Position numbers and translations under genes: made by a program. DNA of 64,000 nt from Chamaelirium japonicum. Taxonomy: Eukaryota > Streptophyta > Magnoliopsida > Liliales > Melanthiaceae. The notes beneath the pieces were generated by a model. The model had not been told where the DNA came from, searched no databases, and saw only the letters and a list, made by a program, of their open reading frames with translations. Shown here piece after piece: positions 49,691-59,913 of the stretch; the stretch's first letter is position 1, and each line of letters begins with the position of its first letter. Where the stretch lies: assembly GCA_947650365.1 (NCBI GenBank), contig CANTAL010000192.1:1-64000 (forward strand), given 5' to 3'.

Positions 49691-52619
49691 CACTTTAGTG
49701 AGGACTCAGAGGGGGGAAGGAAGGGATATAGGGGGTTGTAAAGGTCTATAGGATGGCAGGTGACAGGACCCAATGGAAACAACACGCAATCCAGCTAGCT
49801 CTCTATCGAATGAATGGGCGTAGGAGAGGGGATTCAAACCGAAACCGAACCGAAAACCGATCACACCGAACCGACAAAAACCGACTATTTCGGTTTCGGT
49901 TTCGGTTTTGTTTTTTTGAAAACCGAAAAAAAAAAAAACCGACAAAACCGAAACCGAAACCGACCGACAAAACCGACGCTCACCCCTAATTAGGACCATA
50001 AAATATCTAAATGGACCACTAGGAGGGTGTATAGAACCACAGATATCACCTTGAACCCTCTGCAGGAAGGTAGGTGATTCTGTCTCTATTTTCTTAAAAA
50101 AAGGTCTAGTGATTAACTTCCCTTGGGAACAAGGGTCACAAAAACGGTCATTTGGAAAAGTCAAACTACGATTGTTAAGAGGATGACCATAGGAATTGTA
50201 AATGATCTTTCTAAGCATACCTGACCCTGGGTGACCTAATCTATCATGCCAAAGGACCAAATCTTCAGGATTTGGGAACTTCTGGTTCAAGTGGGTGGCA
50301 TAGGACTCCATAACCCCAATGTGGGTAAAGTATAACCCTAAAGATAGGGTTGAGTATTTTTCTAGTATTGAAATATGCTCTCCGTTTTTAGATGTGATGC
50401 AGAGGTATTCTAGATTGCCTTCATTTGTAGTTTCTAAATGATATCCATTTGCTCGGATGTCTTTGAAACTCAATAAATTTCTTCTGGAATTTTCTGAGTA
50501 TAGAGCATCCTTAATTAGCAAATGAGTACCATTAGGTAAAAGTATATGGGCTCTTCTGGACCCTGTAACTATGTCAGTAGGGCCAGCCACTGTAGTAACC
50601 ATACGTGAATTATATTCAATATTTGTAAAGAATTTTCTGTGTTTCAGTATGGTATGTGTTGTTGCACTATCTATCAGGCAAATCTCTTTGCAGTTGGTCA
50701 TCGTTCCTAAATGATAAGTTATGAGTCAATAAATACCATAAGAGAAGTATCAATGATAAAACTTACTAACACAATTTCTAAGTAAAATCACCAGAACGAT
50801 AATATAAATTGATAATATCCAATAGAATATAAAAATTACTCAACAATGTCTGACAGAATAAAAACTACTGAGTAATGTCTGACTGGAAATAAAAACTACT
50901 TAGCAATGTTTGACAGGAAATAAAGACTACTTAGCAATGTCTGACGGAATAAATAAAAGAAAAACTAAAGTCTTCAGAGATCTCAAGATTCAGGGATTTA
51001 ATGTGCCATCGTCTAACTCATCAAAGTAGTCTAAACTGTCCAGGTACGATGTCTTCAGGGCATCGGTCTGTTTGTGGTAATCTTCAGGCCACTCATTGTT
51101 ATCTTCATTCAAATTTGTCTCTGCAGGTACCCTTGTACTTTTGTACTTATTCTTCTCATGTTTGCTAGCACGGCAGTTTCTGGACCAGTGTCCTTCCTTT
51201 CCACATTCAAAACATATGTCCCTTTTATCTTCAGGTTTAGAGGGATTATTCTTTTCTGAATTCTGAGGAGCGATCCACTTGTTTTTAAAGTGTGTGTCCT
51301 TCCTAGGACCATAATAATCATCTCTTCGAGGATGATTCTGACGTCCACCTCTTCCAGGGTGATTTCTACCTCTTCCAGGGTAGTTATTGCGCCCTCCTCT
51401 GCCGTGTCTTCCACCTCTCCTTCCTCTGCCTCTACCTTGGTAAAAATCATTGGCATTTGCTTCTGGCAATGCCAATGATCCAGTGGGTCTAGAATTATGA
51501 TTCTTTACCAGTAGGGTATTATGTTCTTCAACGATCAGGAGAACCTCTATGAGTTCCGAGTACTTCTGGTACTTCATCCCCCTGTATTGCTGTTGTAAAA
51601 TAATGTTATTTGGGTGAAAGGTAGAGAGTGTTTTATCGATCATCTGAGCATCATCTATTTTCTCCTCACAGAGTTTCAGCTTGCTGACGATGTTGAGTAA
51701 CTTCGAGTTGAACTCAGCCACAGTCTTGAAGTCCTGGAACCTAAGGGTGATCCATTCGCTCTTTGCTGCTGGCAAAGTGATCATCTTCTGGTGATCGTAG
51801 CGTTCCTTGAGTGCCTTCCAGAGATCTGCTGGATCTACTATGTTCATATATTCATTCTTTAGATCTTCGTGTATGTGGTGCCTAAGGAAGATGAGGGCTT
51901 TAGCTTTTTCATCCGGTTTCAATCCATTCTTCTCTTCTAGAGCTTTCTATAAGTTCTTCGCTTGTAGATGTAGCAAACTATCTACTCGCCAATTCAGAAA
52001 ATTGCTTCCATTGACATTTAATGCATGGAAGTCTAATTTTGTAATGTTCGACATCTGAAGATTTAATGAATATTAACATTAATTACTATGATGACCATAT
52101 TCAACATGTGAGTATGTAGAGACATATTATAGAAAACAATTTGACATATCAAGTACAAAGCCTATTAATACTGGGTATTAATAGGGTCCTTTAGAAACCA
52201 CTTGCCAAGGTAGAGCGGGTTCTATGGAACCGTCATGCGCCTTGCCAAGCTTTTCTAAAAGGTTCTAATTACCAAAAGTACATTTAAAGAAGAAAATAAC
52301 AACTTATGCACATGGAATATGTAAAGAAACACAAGATATAAGTGCATCGTAAAGTCTGTTACAATTAAGGACAATTTAGTCCTTATTTGTAAAGCAGATA
52401 TTACATATTGGTCCCTTAGGGGCTAAATAGTTAAATATATAAACAATGTATATGAAATAGCAAAATCTGACCGTACCGATGATTCCGGAACGGTTCGGAT
52501 ACCCAAAATCCATATATGGATCGAATAATTTGGCTATAGATCGGGCTTACAAAAGAGTATTTAAATGAACGGTGTATATCAAAATAGGCAATCAAATATA
52601 TGTGAGTGCATATAAGAAT

Positions 52620-52880
52620 GGACGGGTTGGATATCCAATACGCAGTCGGGTCGGGTATGTACATGCAGTCGGGTTGGTACTATATGTAGTCGGATTGGGC
52701 CTGCATATAATAAACGGGTCGGGCCTACTATATATACAGATCGGGTCTGTACTGTATGTAGTCGGGTCTGTATAAATCCAGTCGGGTCGGGTCTGTAGTA
52801 AATACAGTTGGGTCTGATATAAAAACAGTCGGGGCGGGTCTGTACTAAATAAATATCGGATCTGAGGTTATGGCTCGGGT
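52620..52880. repeat. Tandem CAGTCGGGTCGGGT-type array in copia leader
   Basis: About ten imperfect units (CAGTCGGGTCGGGTCTGTA, TGTAGTCGGGTCTGTA and similar, spaced 20-30 bp) lie in the leader between the 5' LTR and gag of the copia fossil. Non-coding. Confidence 0.7.
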
Positions 52881-53571
52881 CGGGTTCAGTTTTAATCGGG
52901 TTTTAAAAACCCAATGAACAGATAACTGTTCATCATCTTCTCCGCGTCGAAACCGGAGGAAAGAGAAAAAAAAAACTGAACTGCCTCCGCCGGCAGCCGT
53001 TCGGGCGTGCCGCCAGCAACCGCTCGCTCGCACCGCCCGCAGCCGCTCGCAGCGCATCCGCCGCCGCCGGTAAATGCAGCCGCCGACGGTTGCATGCGGA
53101 TGCAGCCGTCGGTCGTGCGGTCTGCTGCCGTCGGTCGTGCGGTCTGCTGCCGCCGGTCGCCAGTCGTGCCGTCAGTCGAGCGTCGGTGGTCCCCGCCCGC
53201 CAGTCGTGCTGGGGTTGTGCTGGGGTTCGCAGTCCGCCGGTCGCCGCTCGCCGGTCGAGCTGGGGTTTGTAGCCGTAGCCGGTTGGTCGGTCGAGCAGTT
53301 TACAACCACTACCGCCGGCTGAGTTGCCGGACGACCTGGGCACGGTCGGAGAGGTCTCCGACCGGCTACTACAATATACGAGAGAGGGCTCTCCGGGCGT
53401 ACCTGGTTTACTGTTCGGTGTTGCTGTTGCAATGAGTCGGAGCAGATCTTCTCTCTCTCCGATCTCTGTTCTGCGATCAGGTCGGCCGGACGTGGGAGTT
53501 GGTGTGGAGGCCTCTCTCTCTCCGATCTCTCTCCTGGATCGGTCGGGTCGATGGCTCTCGTGCTGATAACG

Positions 53572-53724
53572 TGTTGGGAAAAACGTATTGTATTATTCAT
53601 TTACCCCCCTATATATAGGCATAATTGGAGGTTGGGATAGAGATGGGGAAATCTCCTATCCCATGAATCTAGGGGTATTTATCCGGTGGGCATCCATATC
53701 CGATGCAACCACCGTTTCATAACA
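53572..53724 (-). repeat. 5' LTR of the copia fossil
   Basis: 153 bp with TG...CA ends and one mismatch to its partner at 39756-39908. The GC-rich stretch just left of it (about 52.95-53.57 kb) is the element's leader. Confidence 0.95.
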
Positions 53725-54422
53725 ATTATATAATTTTTTTTTATAATTTATATTATTATATAGTGAAACACCAAAAAAAAAAGGTCTCTTAGGGGGTGTT
53801 AGTCAATTGGGATTTTAAAACCATTATTCAGGAGTTCATGGACTTGCGGTCTTTGAGAATCCATGGACTTTTTTTAAAGAGTCTTTGGGATTATTTGGAA
53901 GTCTGCAGACTTTTCTAAAAAGTCCACGGTCTCATAAATCCCTTTTTTAGGAGTTCACGTGGGATTTTTGTTGTGGACTTGGATATAAAATCTCATTTGA
54001 CTAACACATTTGAAGAACAATTTTGATAAATTTTGAAGGCCCAATACGAAAAGTATTAAAACATTCATTAAAAAAATGTACAAGAACAATAAAATAAAAT
54101 TAAGCTCGATTTAATCAATATTGTCTCTGCCATCCAAGATTGCCTCACCACGTTGGACAAATAGTTTGGCCAATTTTAACATATGTCAAATGGTAAAAAA
54201 AATTCATATCAAAGATTTTAGTAATTTTACATATATAAATTGATAATTTTTTCATAAATAAGATCATATTTCAAACAAGATTAACAATTATCCCATACCA
54301 AAAGACTTTAGCATACCATCAACCAAGGAGGTCATTTCCACAAATAACATACAAATTGGAAGCATCATACTAATTAAAATAATAAGTCCAATATATGACC
54401 GAGGAGACAAATGTACCAAAGT

Positions 54423-55785
54423 CTAATTAGTATTCCTTCTATTAAGATGATCCTTCCACATGGATTGAGCAATATTGTTTCGCCACTCTTTTGCTGCCTC
54501 GTGTTCCCCATCTTGGGTCTGAAATACTTCTTCAGGATTCGGCTCGTCCCCTATATTTTCCAAGAGCTCCTCAGATTGATCAATAGGAAACTCATCAAAG
54601 CTACACTCTTGATGAATATAGTTGTGCAAAGCTGCACATGCCATCACTAGTAATGCTTGGGTCTTGTAAGGAAATGGTGGGGCGACTTTAAATATAGTAA
54701 ACCGTGATTTGAACACCCCAAAAATTCTTTCAATTACAGTTCGTAGAGATGAATGACGATGATTAAATAACTCGTTCTCATTCTCTGGGCGACGACCGGG
54801 TCCATACTCCCTCAGGTGTTATCGAACACCGCGATAAGGGGCTAAAAATTACATTCGGTTTGGAAAACCGGCATCTACTAAAAAAAATTTTCCTACAAGA
54901 ATATAAAAATAATTAATATATAGAATTTTTTGGTTACTAATAATCAATGTTAATAGTAATATAGTAATAACAATTTTACCTCGTAAAACTTTAAGCCCAT
55001 CCGTCCGAGACAATGCAATATGCAAGACTCGTGTATCGTTTGCAGAACCCTCCCAACCGCTGAGGACATATATGAATTGGAGATCAAATGTGCATGCTGC
55101 TAATACATTCTGAGAAATTTGACCTTTACGGTTCCGATAATTCACTATTTTCTCCCTAGGAACCATAGCTGGAATGTGGGTACCATCAATAGCTCCAATG
55201 CAATTCTTATAAAAAAAAAATATATTAATAATAGAATGAAATAACAAACTTATATGATGGTAAAATTATACATGTATGTATAAGATAACTTTTTACCTGA
55301 AAATATGGAAAGAATCGCTGGTCGTTCAAGATTTCAGGTGGAGTTGTAGTGGGAGGAGTTGCCATAAGATCTGGTGTTAATAAAACCAAAGCATTTAACA
55401 CTTTATTAAAATTCTTACTAGCAGTCCATCTGGAACGTCCAAATCTTTCCTGAGTATTTCCATATCGATCGTTTTGGCCAACAGTCAATAGAAACATACC
55501 GACCATTTCCTCAACACAAATGAATCTAGTATCTGATATTAGAGATTTCTCTCTAAGTATCCGACATAATTTTCGAAATACGTATGGATACATCCTGTAT
55601 AATTCACGGAACTCAACCGGATTATCATCAAGTTTTGTATGAATATATTTATATCCAGCACTAGTGATAGGGCACCGTGGTCCAACTTGTCGTGCATGTG
55701 ATCTCATAATATATAAAGCTGCAATTGTTACCACAGAATATACAGCATATATAACAGCCGATAACTCATGATGAGGTGGTCTCAT
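54423..55785 (-). pseudogene. PIF/Harbinger DDE transposase, disabled
   Basis: Exons in transcript order are 55785-55297, 55205-54980 and 54892-54423, with GT/AG borders. The N-terminal part (GYKYIHTKLDDNPVEFRELY, ERFGRSRWTASKNF) is the plant HARBI1-like nuclease leader. The catalytic core has GAIDGTHI (first D), GSANDTRVLH (second D) and RHSSLRTVIERIFG (E). The C-terminus is LLVMACAALHNYIHQE plus an acidic tail. Two in-frame stop codons occur in the last exon, near 54847 and 54817, between the second D and the catalytic E, so no full transposase can be made from this copy. Confidence 0.85.
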
Positions 55786-56204
55786 TTTTTACCTGAAATA
55801 AACATTGTACATTCACAATCAAGAACAAACCATATTTGAAATGAGCAAAATATGATTGCATTTATAACTAGTTTTTTATAAACATAATATTTAATAATAA
55901 AGAATAAAAACTCTGATTTTGCATGAGCCGAGGGTGAAGCTGTAAGTTATAAATAAACCAATAATAAAGAACAACATCTACCGATTGTTGATTTTGCATG
56001 AACCGATTGTTGAGTAAGCAATATCTAGGTAATTCTAAAGAATATACAATATGGCCATCGTATGAATGCATTCATAATTTGAACTTTATTAATATAACGT
56101 CCAATAATAAAGATACCATTCCATGATACGAGTGCAAATAAAGAAAGTTTTATTACATCTCAAAACGAGTCCCAAATAAAGCATAGAAATCAACCCTAAC
56201 AACT

Positions 56205-57208
56205 CTAGCATCTAAAGAGTACCCATTCCTTCCTAGTCTCAGGGTCCATCTTCACAAATATGTCCTGCAACGCCGGATTCACCAATATCTCAGCAGCTCG
56301 AAAGCGAAGTGTGCGATCTAGGCCCGGGGTCTCTTCCAGAAGCTTCCACAAGTCAGCCGCTCGCAACTCTCACGTATTGCTTTCATATTTTCAGCAATGA
56401 CTTCCACACTACTCATAAGCCTATCAATCATAGTGTCGACACCCTTGCCTTTACCCTTGGATGAGGAATCTTCTCTGATTTTACGTTTACGCAGGGACCT
56501 ACTGGATCGAGTAGTGGGAGATGCACTTTTAGTATCAGAACTCATACCAGGATGTGACTGACTTGTTAGAAAGGATGAAGGTTCATCGCCGGTGTTATCC
56601 TCCAAACTAACATACATACGGTAAAGCGCATCCATTGGATCTTCCTCCGTCTCCATATCTTCTATGCCAGGTGGAGTCACACCAACTCCCATACCATAAG
56701 ATTGTTTTCCGGTAGCATATGCATTTCCAACCACAATCTTCAAGTCATCAAAGTCCTCAATCCTTTCTGTCACGTGCTTACGAGCGCTAGGGTGGTGCTA
56801 TAAAAGAGAAAGACAACTTTTAATAATAATGACAAACAAATATATACGAGTAAATAATTATTAGATGTGAGTGGATATTACCGTAAAATATTCCTCCCAC
56901 ACCTCATCTGGGGCTGTAATCTTTTGGGTCACAGGGTCCCATCCAAACCCTGAATTAGAAGCCATCAGGTCAGCGACGGGTTGATATTGCCTTTTTCACA
57001 CCCTCAGCTTGCTATGAATGTGCTCTACCGTCTTATTGCCTTTGAATTTTCCATTCAAGGCTGGCAGAATTTTCATCGTTAGCAAGTTCTTTGAGAATGA
57101 CCCATCTACACGTCTGCCGCCATTATTTGTTGCTTCGACCAATAAACATAGCAACTCATCCTTTTCAGCATTACTCCACTTCTCATAGTTTGATTTCTTC
57201 GTTTCCAT
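56205..57208 (-). pseudogene. Myb/SANT-like accessory protein of PIF/Harbinger, disabled
   Basis: Exon 1 (57208 to about 56886) starts METKKSNYEKWSNAEKDELL and ends APDEVWEEYF. It has the Myb/SANT-like fold typical of the DNA-binding partner encoded by Ping/PIF elements, with one in-frame TGA near 56998. Exon 2 (about 56797-56205) has HHPSARKHVTERIEDFDDLK, a Ser/Lys-rich linker with a basic stretch (RSLRKRKIR), then a frameshift near 56370 before the conserved ending ALQDIFVKMDPETRKEWVL. In the family this protein imports the transposase to the nucleus and binds element ends. Confidence 0.8.
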
Positions 57209-57539
57209 TACCTAGTCCAATTATCATAAATTCTTTAATCTCAACAAAATAAGAAGAAAATAGATCATCTAAATCAAAGACAATAAAAAATAGAATTAGA
57301 TTAGGTATTTTAATCGGTTTCGAACCAAACCGACTGATTTTGATCCAAACCAAATCGAATAAAATGACTGATTTTGATCCAAACCAAACCGACTAAACCA
57401 ACCAAACCAAACCGACTGGTTTTGATCGGTTTCGACATATTCAATGGATTGAATTGGATTAGGTATTTTAAAAACCGACATAAGTATTATTATTTTTCGA
57501 CATACACAATATTTTTTCAATCGCATTGAGATCATGGTA

Positions 57540-57770
57540 GAGTAACGTAGTAATGTTTTAAAATTGAGTTTGCGTATGTCCAACATATACGGACGTGACT
57601 TCCATCCAACACATACGGAGCCGGACGGAGCCATAAAGTATTGGACGGCTTCGTCGTGACGTGATGTCCGTCCAACACATACGGAGCCGGACAGAGCCAT
57701 AAAGTGTTGGACGGAGCCATGAAGTGTCGGATTGGAGTTGGGCATCACGACAGTGTTAGACTGAGCCCTG
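57540..57770. repeat. Tandem repeat inside the Harbinger element
   Basis: Three imperfect units contain CCAACACATACGGAGCCGGA followed by CGGAGCCATAAAGTxTTGGAC, spaced about 60-70 bp. Just left of it (57300-57480) lies a CCAAACCGACT-rich tract. Confidence 0.65.
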
Positions 57771-57897
57771 GGCCCGCCATCACTTTATGGCATCATCAAT
57801 TAAACCCTCTCTTTGTATGTGGCTGAGTAAAAAAAAGCATACAAAAATTTGCACAGTTTCAATGTACACAGCCTCACCATCAAGTCATGGGTATCCA

Positions 57898-58213
57898 GAT
57901 TTTGACTTTGCCCCCCAAATTTTACCTTGAATTAGGCTTTACCCCCCACATTTTCATTAATTAGACTTTACCCCCCAAAACTAACTGTTCCGTCAGCACA
58001 CCCCCAAAACTTTATTTCTTTTCCGTCAGCTCACCCTTTCTCTTTAGATGGTTAGCTGACGGAACAATTAGTTTTGGGGGGTAAAGTCAAATTAAAGGCA
58101 AAGTTTGGGGTCTAAAGTCTAATTAAAGGCAAAATTTGGGGTCTAAAGTCTAAATAGACATGAAATATGGGGTCTAAAGTCTAATTCAAGGCAAAATATG
58201 TGGGGCAAAGTCA
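57898..58213. mobile_element. Foldback MITE nested in the Harbinger element
   Basis: GACTTTGCCCCCCAAATTTT and CTTGAATTAGGCTTTACCCC on the left are mirrored by GTCTAATTCAAGGC and GGGGCAAAGTC on the right. TAACTGTTCCGTCAGC pairs with GCTGACGGAACAATTAG around a short centre at about 58030. The right arm has an extra duplicated block (GGTCTAAAGTCTAATT repeated). About 315 bp, non-coding; superfamily and target duplication unclear. Confidence 0.7.
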
Positions 58214-58235
58214 AAATAACCCAAAAAAAAAAAAC

Positions 58236-58730
58236 CTCTGTGTCACGAGGGGATCGCGATCGGACGAGGCAGGCTGGACGGAGCCGGACGGACGGAGCCA
58301 GAGGAGGGCATCGCGATCGGACGGACGGAGCGGGACGGAGCCGGAGGAGGGCATCGCAATCGGACGAGGGGATCGTGATCGGAGCCAGAGCCGGAGCCGG
58401 AGGCGTTGCGATCGGAGTGCGATCCCATCTCGCTGGCCGCGGAGGGCGTCGCTGGCTGCGGAGGGCGGTGGCACCATCGTTGCTGGCACCACGGTTTGGC
58501 ACCATCGTCGGAGGGCGTCACTGGCCGCGGCTCAGCCCAGAATCTCTCTCTCTCTCTTGTATTTGTTTGGACCGACGGGCGGCCGAGAGGGGTTGGGAGA
58601 GGGCGGTCGAGAGGGGTTGGTCTCCCGATCAGGTTTCCGATGGGTTTCCGATGGGTACAAAGAAGACGAAGGAGGGAGATAGAGAGATAGGGAAGGAGAG
58701 AGGGAGATAGAGAGATAGGGATACCTGTGG
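58236..58730. repeat. GC-rich degenerate repeat in the Harbinger right arm
   Basis: Many copies of CGGACGGAGCCGGA, GAGGGCATCGCGATCGGACG and GGAGGGCGTCGCTGG-like units. It gives long open frames on both strands that resemble no protein. It may be a captured GC-rich host 5' region, but that is not shown. Confidence 0.5.
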
Positions 58731-59556
58731 AATATCCAGCAATGGCGATCACCGGCGCTGAAAGAACTAGGGTTTCGGCAAGAGAGCACGTCTCACGTCT
58801 CACGTCTCACGTAAGGGGGGATTCAAAATTCCACCTTTGAGGTGAAACTTTTGCCGGGCAAAAAATATATATAGTAGGGTTTTTGAATCCCTTTTGTTAT
58901 GAAGTCATGGACTTATCCCATGATTATTGACTAACGCCTAGTTTAGGACTCCAAACCCATATGAAATAGTGACTAACGCCTGTAACAGGAGTTCACGCTG
59001 TGGACTCCGCAACCACTAACGCCTAAATCTATAATACCGTAAAGAAGTTCAGAACCACTACTGGTATAATCCTAAATACAAGGAACTCTTCACAAAGTCC
59101 TAATTGACTAACACCCACCTTAACGGGAGACCTTTTATTGCATTGGGGTCAGACTGGACCCTGGATAGAAGAATGAACCGTTTCGAGTTCGGTGTTATTG
59201 CTAACCCAAGCGGCGTTCTGCCGAAGAGCAACCCAAGGGCCGCGCCTCTTCCTTCACCCTAATCGCCGCCCCAAGACTCTAATCGTCGCCCCAAGACTCT
59301 CCAGAAACCCTAACCCTAAGAATGGTCAGCTCTCTCTATCCTCAATCATCATCGTATGTTTTCCTTTTCATCCCTTCGTTCCATCGATTGCTAGGCTTTA
59401 GTGGAAATTTCGGTGGGTTTGTATTCGATTTTATTGTGATCTTTGCTGGGTTTGTATTCGATTTTGTTATGATCGTAATCTTACGAAGTTTGATTTGTTT
59501 GATGGGTATTGATACTAGATGTGTTGTTGATTCTAGCCCATGTTTTGTGATTCTAG

Positions 59557-59913
59557 ATGGGCAGGGGAAGAGGAGGTGGAGGAGGAGGAGGAGGAGGACG
59601 AGGAGGAGGACGGGGCAGATCCCAGGGCCAGTACTCGCCACCCAGGATCGAAGAGAGGGAACGGCGCAGCGGGTGGGGCGTCGCGCCTCCCTCGCGGCAC
59701 TTATGGGTAGGGAACTTGAGCCCCCGCGTGACGGAGAACCTTCTCTCGGAGCAGTTCGTGAGATTCGGCGATATCGAGGACATAGCCTACGTCCCGGGCC
59801 GGAGCTACGCCTTTGTCAACTACAAGAACAATGAGGATGCTGTCATTGCACTGAGAGCCCTCCAAGGGTTTGGTGTCGCGGGGGCGCCTCTTAGGATCGA
59901 GTTTGCGAAGGGG
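59557..59913 (+). CDS. FPA/At4g12640-like RRM protein, first coding exon
   Basis: The ATG at 59557 follows the acceptor GATTCTAG, and a 5' UTR intron probably starts at the donor GTATGT (59354). The 119 residues start MGRGRGG and continue as a Gly/Arg-rich RGG stretch (residues 1-22). An RRM follows with RNP2 LWVGNL (49-54) and RNP1 RSYAFVNY (82-89), ending PLRIEFAKG before the donor GGG|GTTAGT. It resembles the first RRM of spen-family plant proteins such as FPA and At4g12640, nuclear RNA-binding proteins affecting 3'-end processing. Later exons, expected to encode more linker and a SPOC domain, are not in the window; the next intron exceeds 4 kb. The Harbinger element ends about 430 bp upstream, and 59192-59353 is probably its 5' UTR. 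Confidence 0.82.

Larger units (their letters stand above)
43164..49988 (+). mobile_element. 6.8-kb hAT transposon carrying host gene fragments
   Basis: Ends TAGGGCTGTGCAAAAACCG and, reversed from the right, TAGGGGTGAGCGTCGGTTTT are flanked by a perfect 8-bp duplication ATTAGGAC (43156-43163 and 49989-49996). Both ends carry CCGAAACCG-type subterminal repeats, the probable transposase-binding arrays. It contains, left to right, a TATA-bearing leader with two RPS13-derived exons, an intact transposase gene, an unidentified host exon, an XLG exon, an IQD exon and a small tandem repeat. It is inserted inside the integrase region of the young copia fossil, so it arrived later still. A 136-bp deletion derivative of the family lies at 16960-17095. 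Confidence 0.92.
39756..53724 (-). mobile_element. Young Ty1/copia retrotransposon fossil, nearly complete, with hAT nested inside
   Basis: The element has 153-bp LTRs (53572-53724 as 5' LTR, 39756-39908 as 3' LTR), each TG...CA, and a perfect 5-bp target duplication ATTAT (39751-39755 and 53725-53729). Inside the 5' LTR lies TTATCAGCACGAG, a copia-type primer site for an internal part of tRNA-iMet. The purine tract AAGGGGGAG precedes the 3' LTR. Parts in order on the - strand: a long leader (about 52.1-53.5 kb), gag with an RGG-rich stretch and CCHC knuckle CFECGKEGHWSRNC (about 51.0-52.1 kb), protease and GAG-pre-integrase (about 50.0-50.7 kb), integrase, reverse transcriptase with YVDD (about 40.9-42.8 kb) and RNase H (40.3-40.8 kb). 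The LTRs differ at 1 of 153 positions. With the commonly used grass rate that implies a few hundred thousand years, with wide error. It is broken by the 6.8-kb hAT insertion and about four or five smaller lesions. Confidence 0.93.
53792..59119 (-). mobile_element. PIF/Harbinger transposon, two-gene type, 5.3 kb
   Basis: Terminal inverted repeats GGGTGTTAGTCAATTGGGA (left) and, reversed from the right, GGGTGTTAGTCAATTAGGA are flanked by the 3-bp duplication TTA (53789-53791 and 59120-59122), the superfamily hallmark. Near the right end GACTAACGCC recurs three times as a subterminal motif. Two genes run on the - strand: a DDE transposase (54423-55785) and a Myb/SANT-like partner (56205-57208), the standard pair of this superfamily. 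The right third holds a foldback, a tandem repeat and GC-rich filler. Both genes carry inactivating changes, so this copy is probably non-autonomous now. Confidence 0.9.

Noticed and set aside
53000-53600. Several 80-142 residue frames in GC-rich DNA
   Set aside because: They lie in the untranslated leader of the copia fossil, are open on both strands because of GC content, and match nothing.
58198-58803. Overlapping open frames of 160-186 residues
   Set aside because: The DNA is a GC-rich degenerate repeat inside the Harbinger element. Frames are open on both strands and resemble no family.
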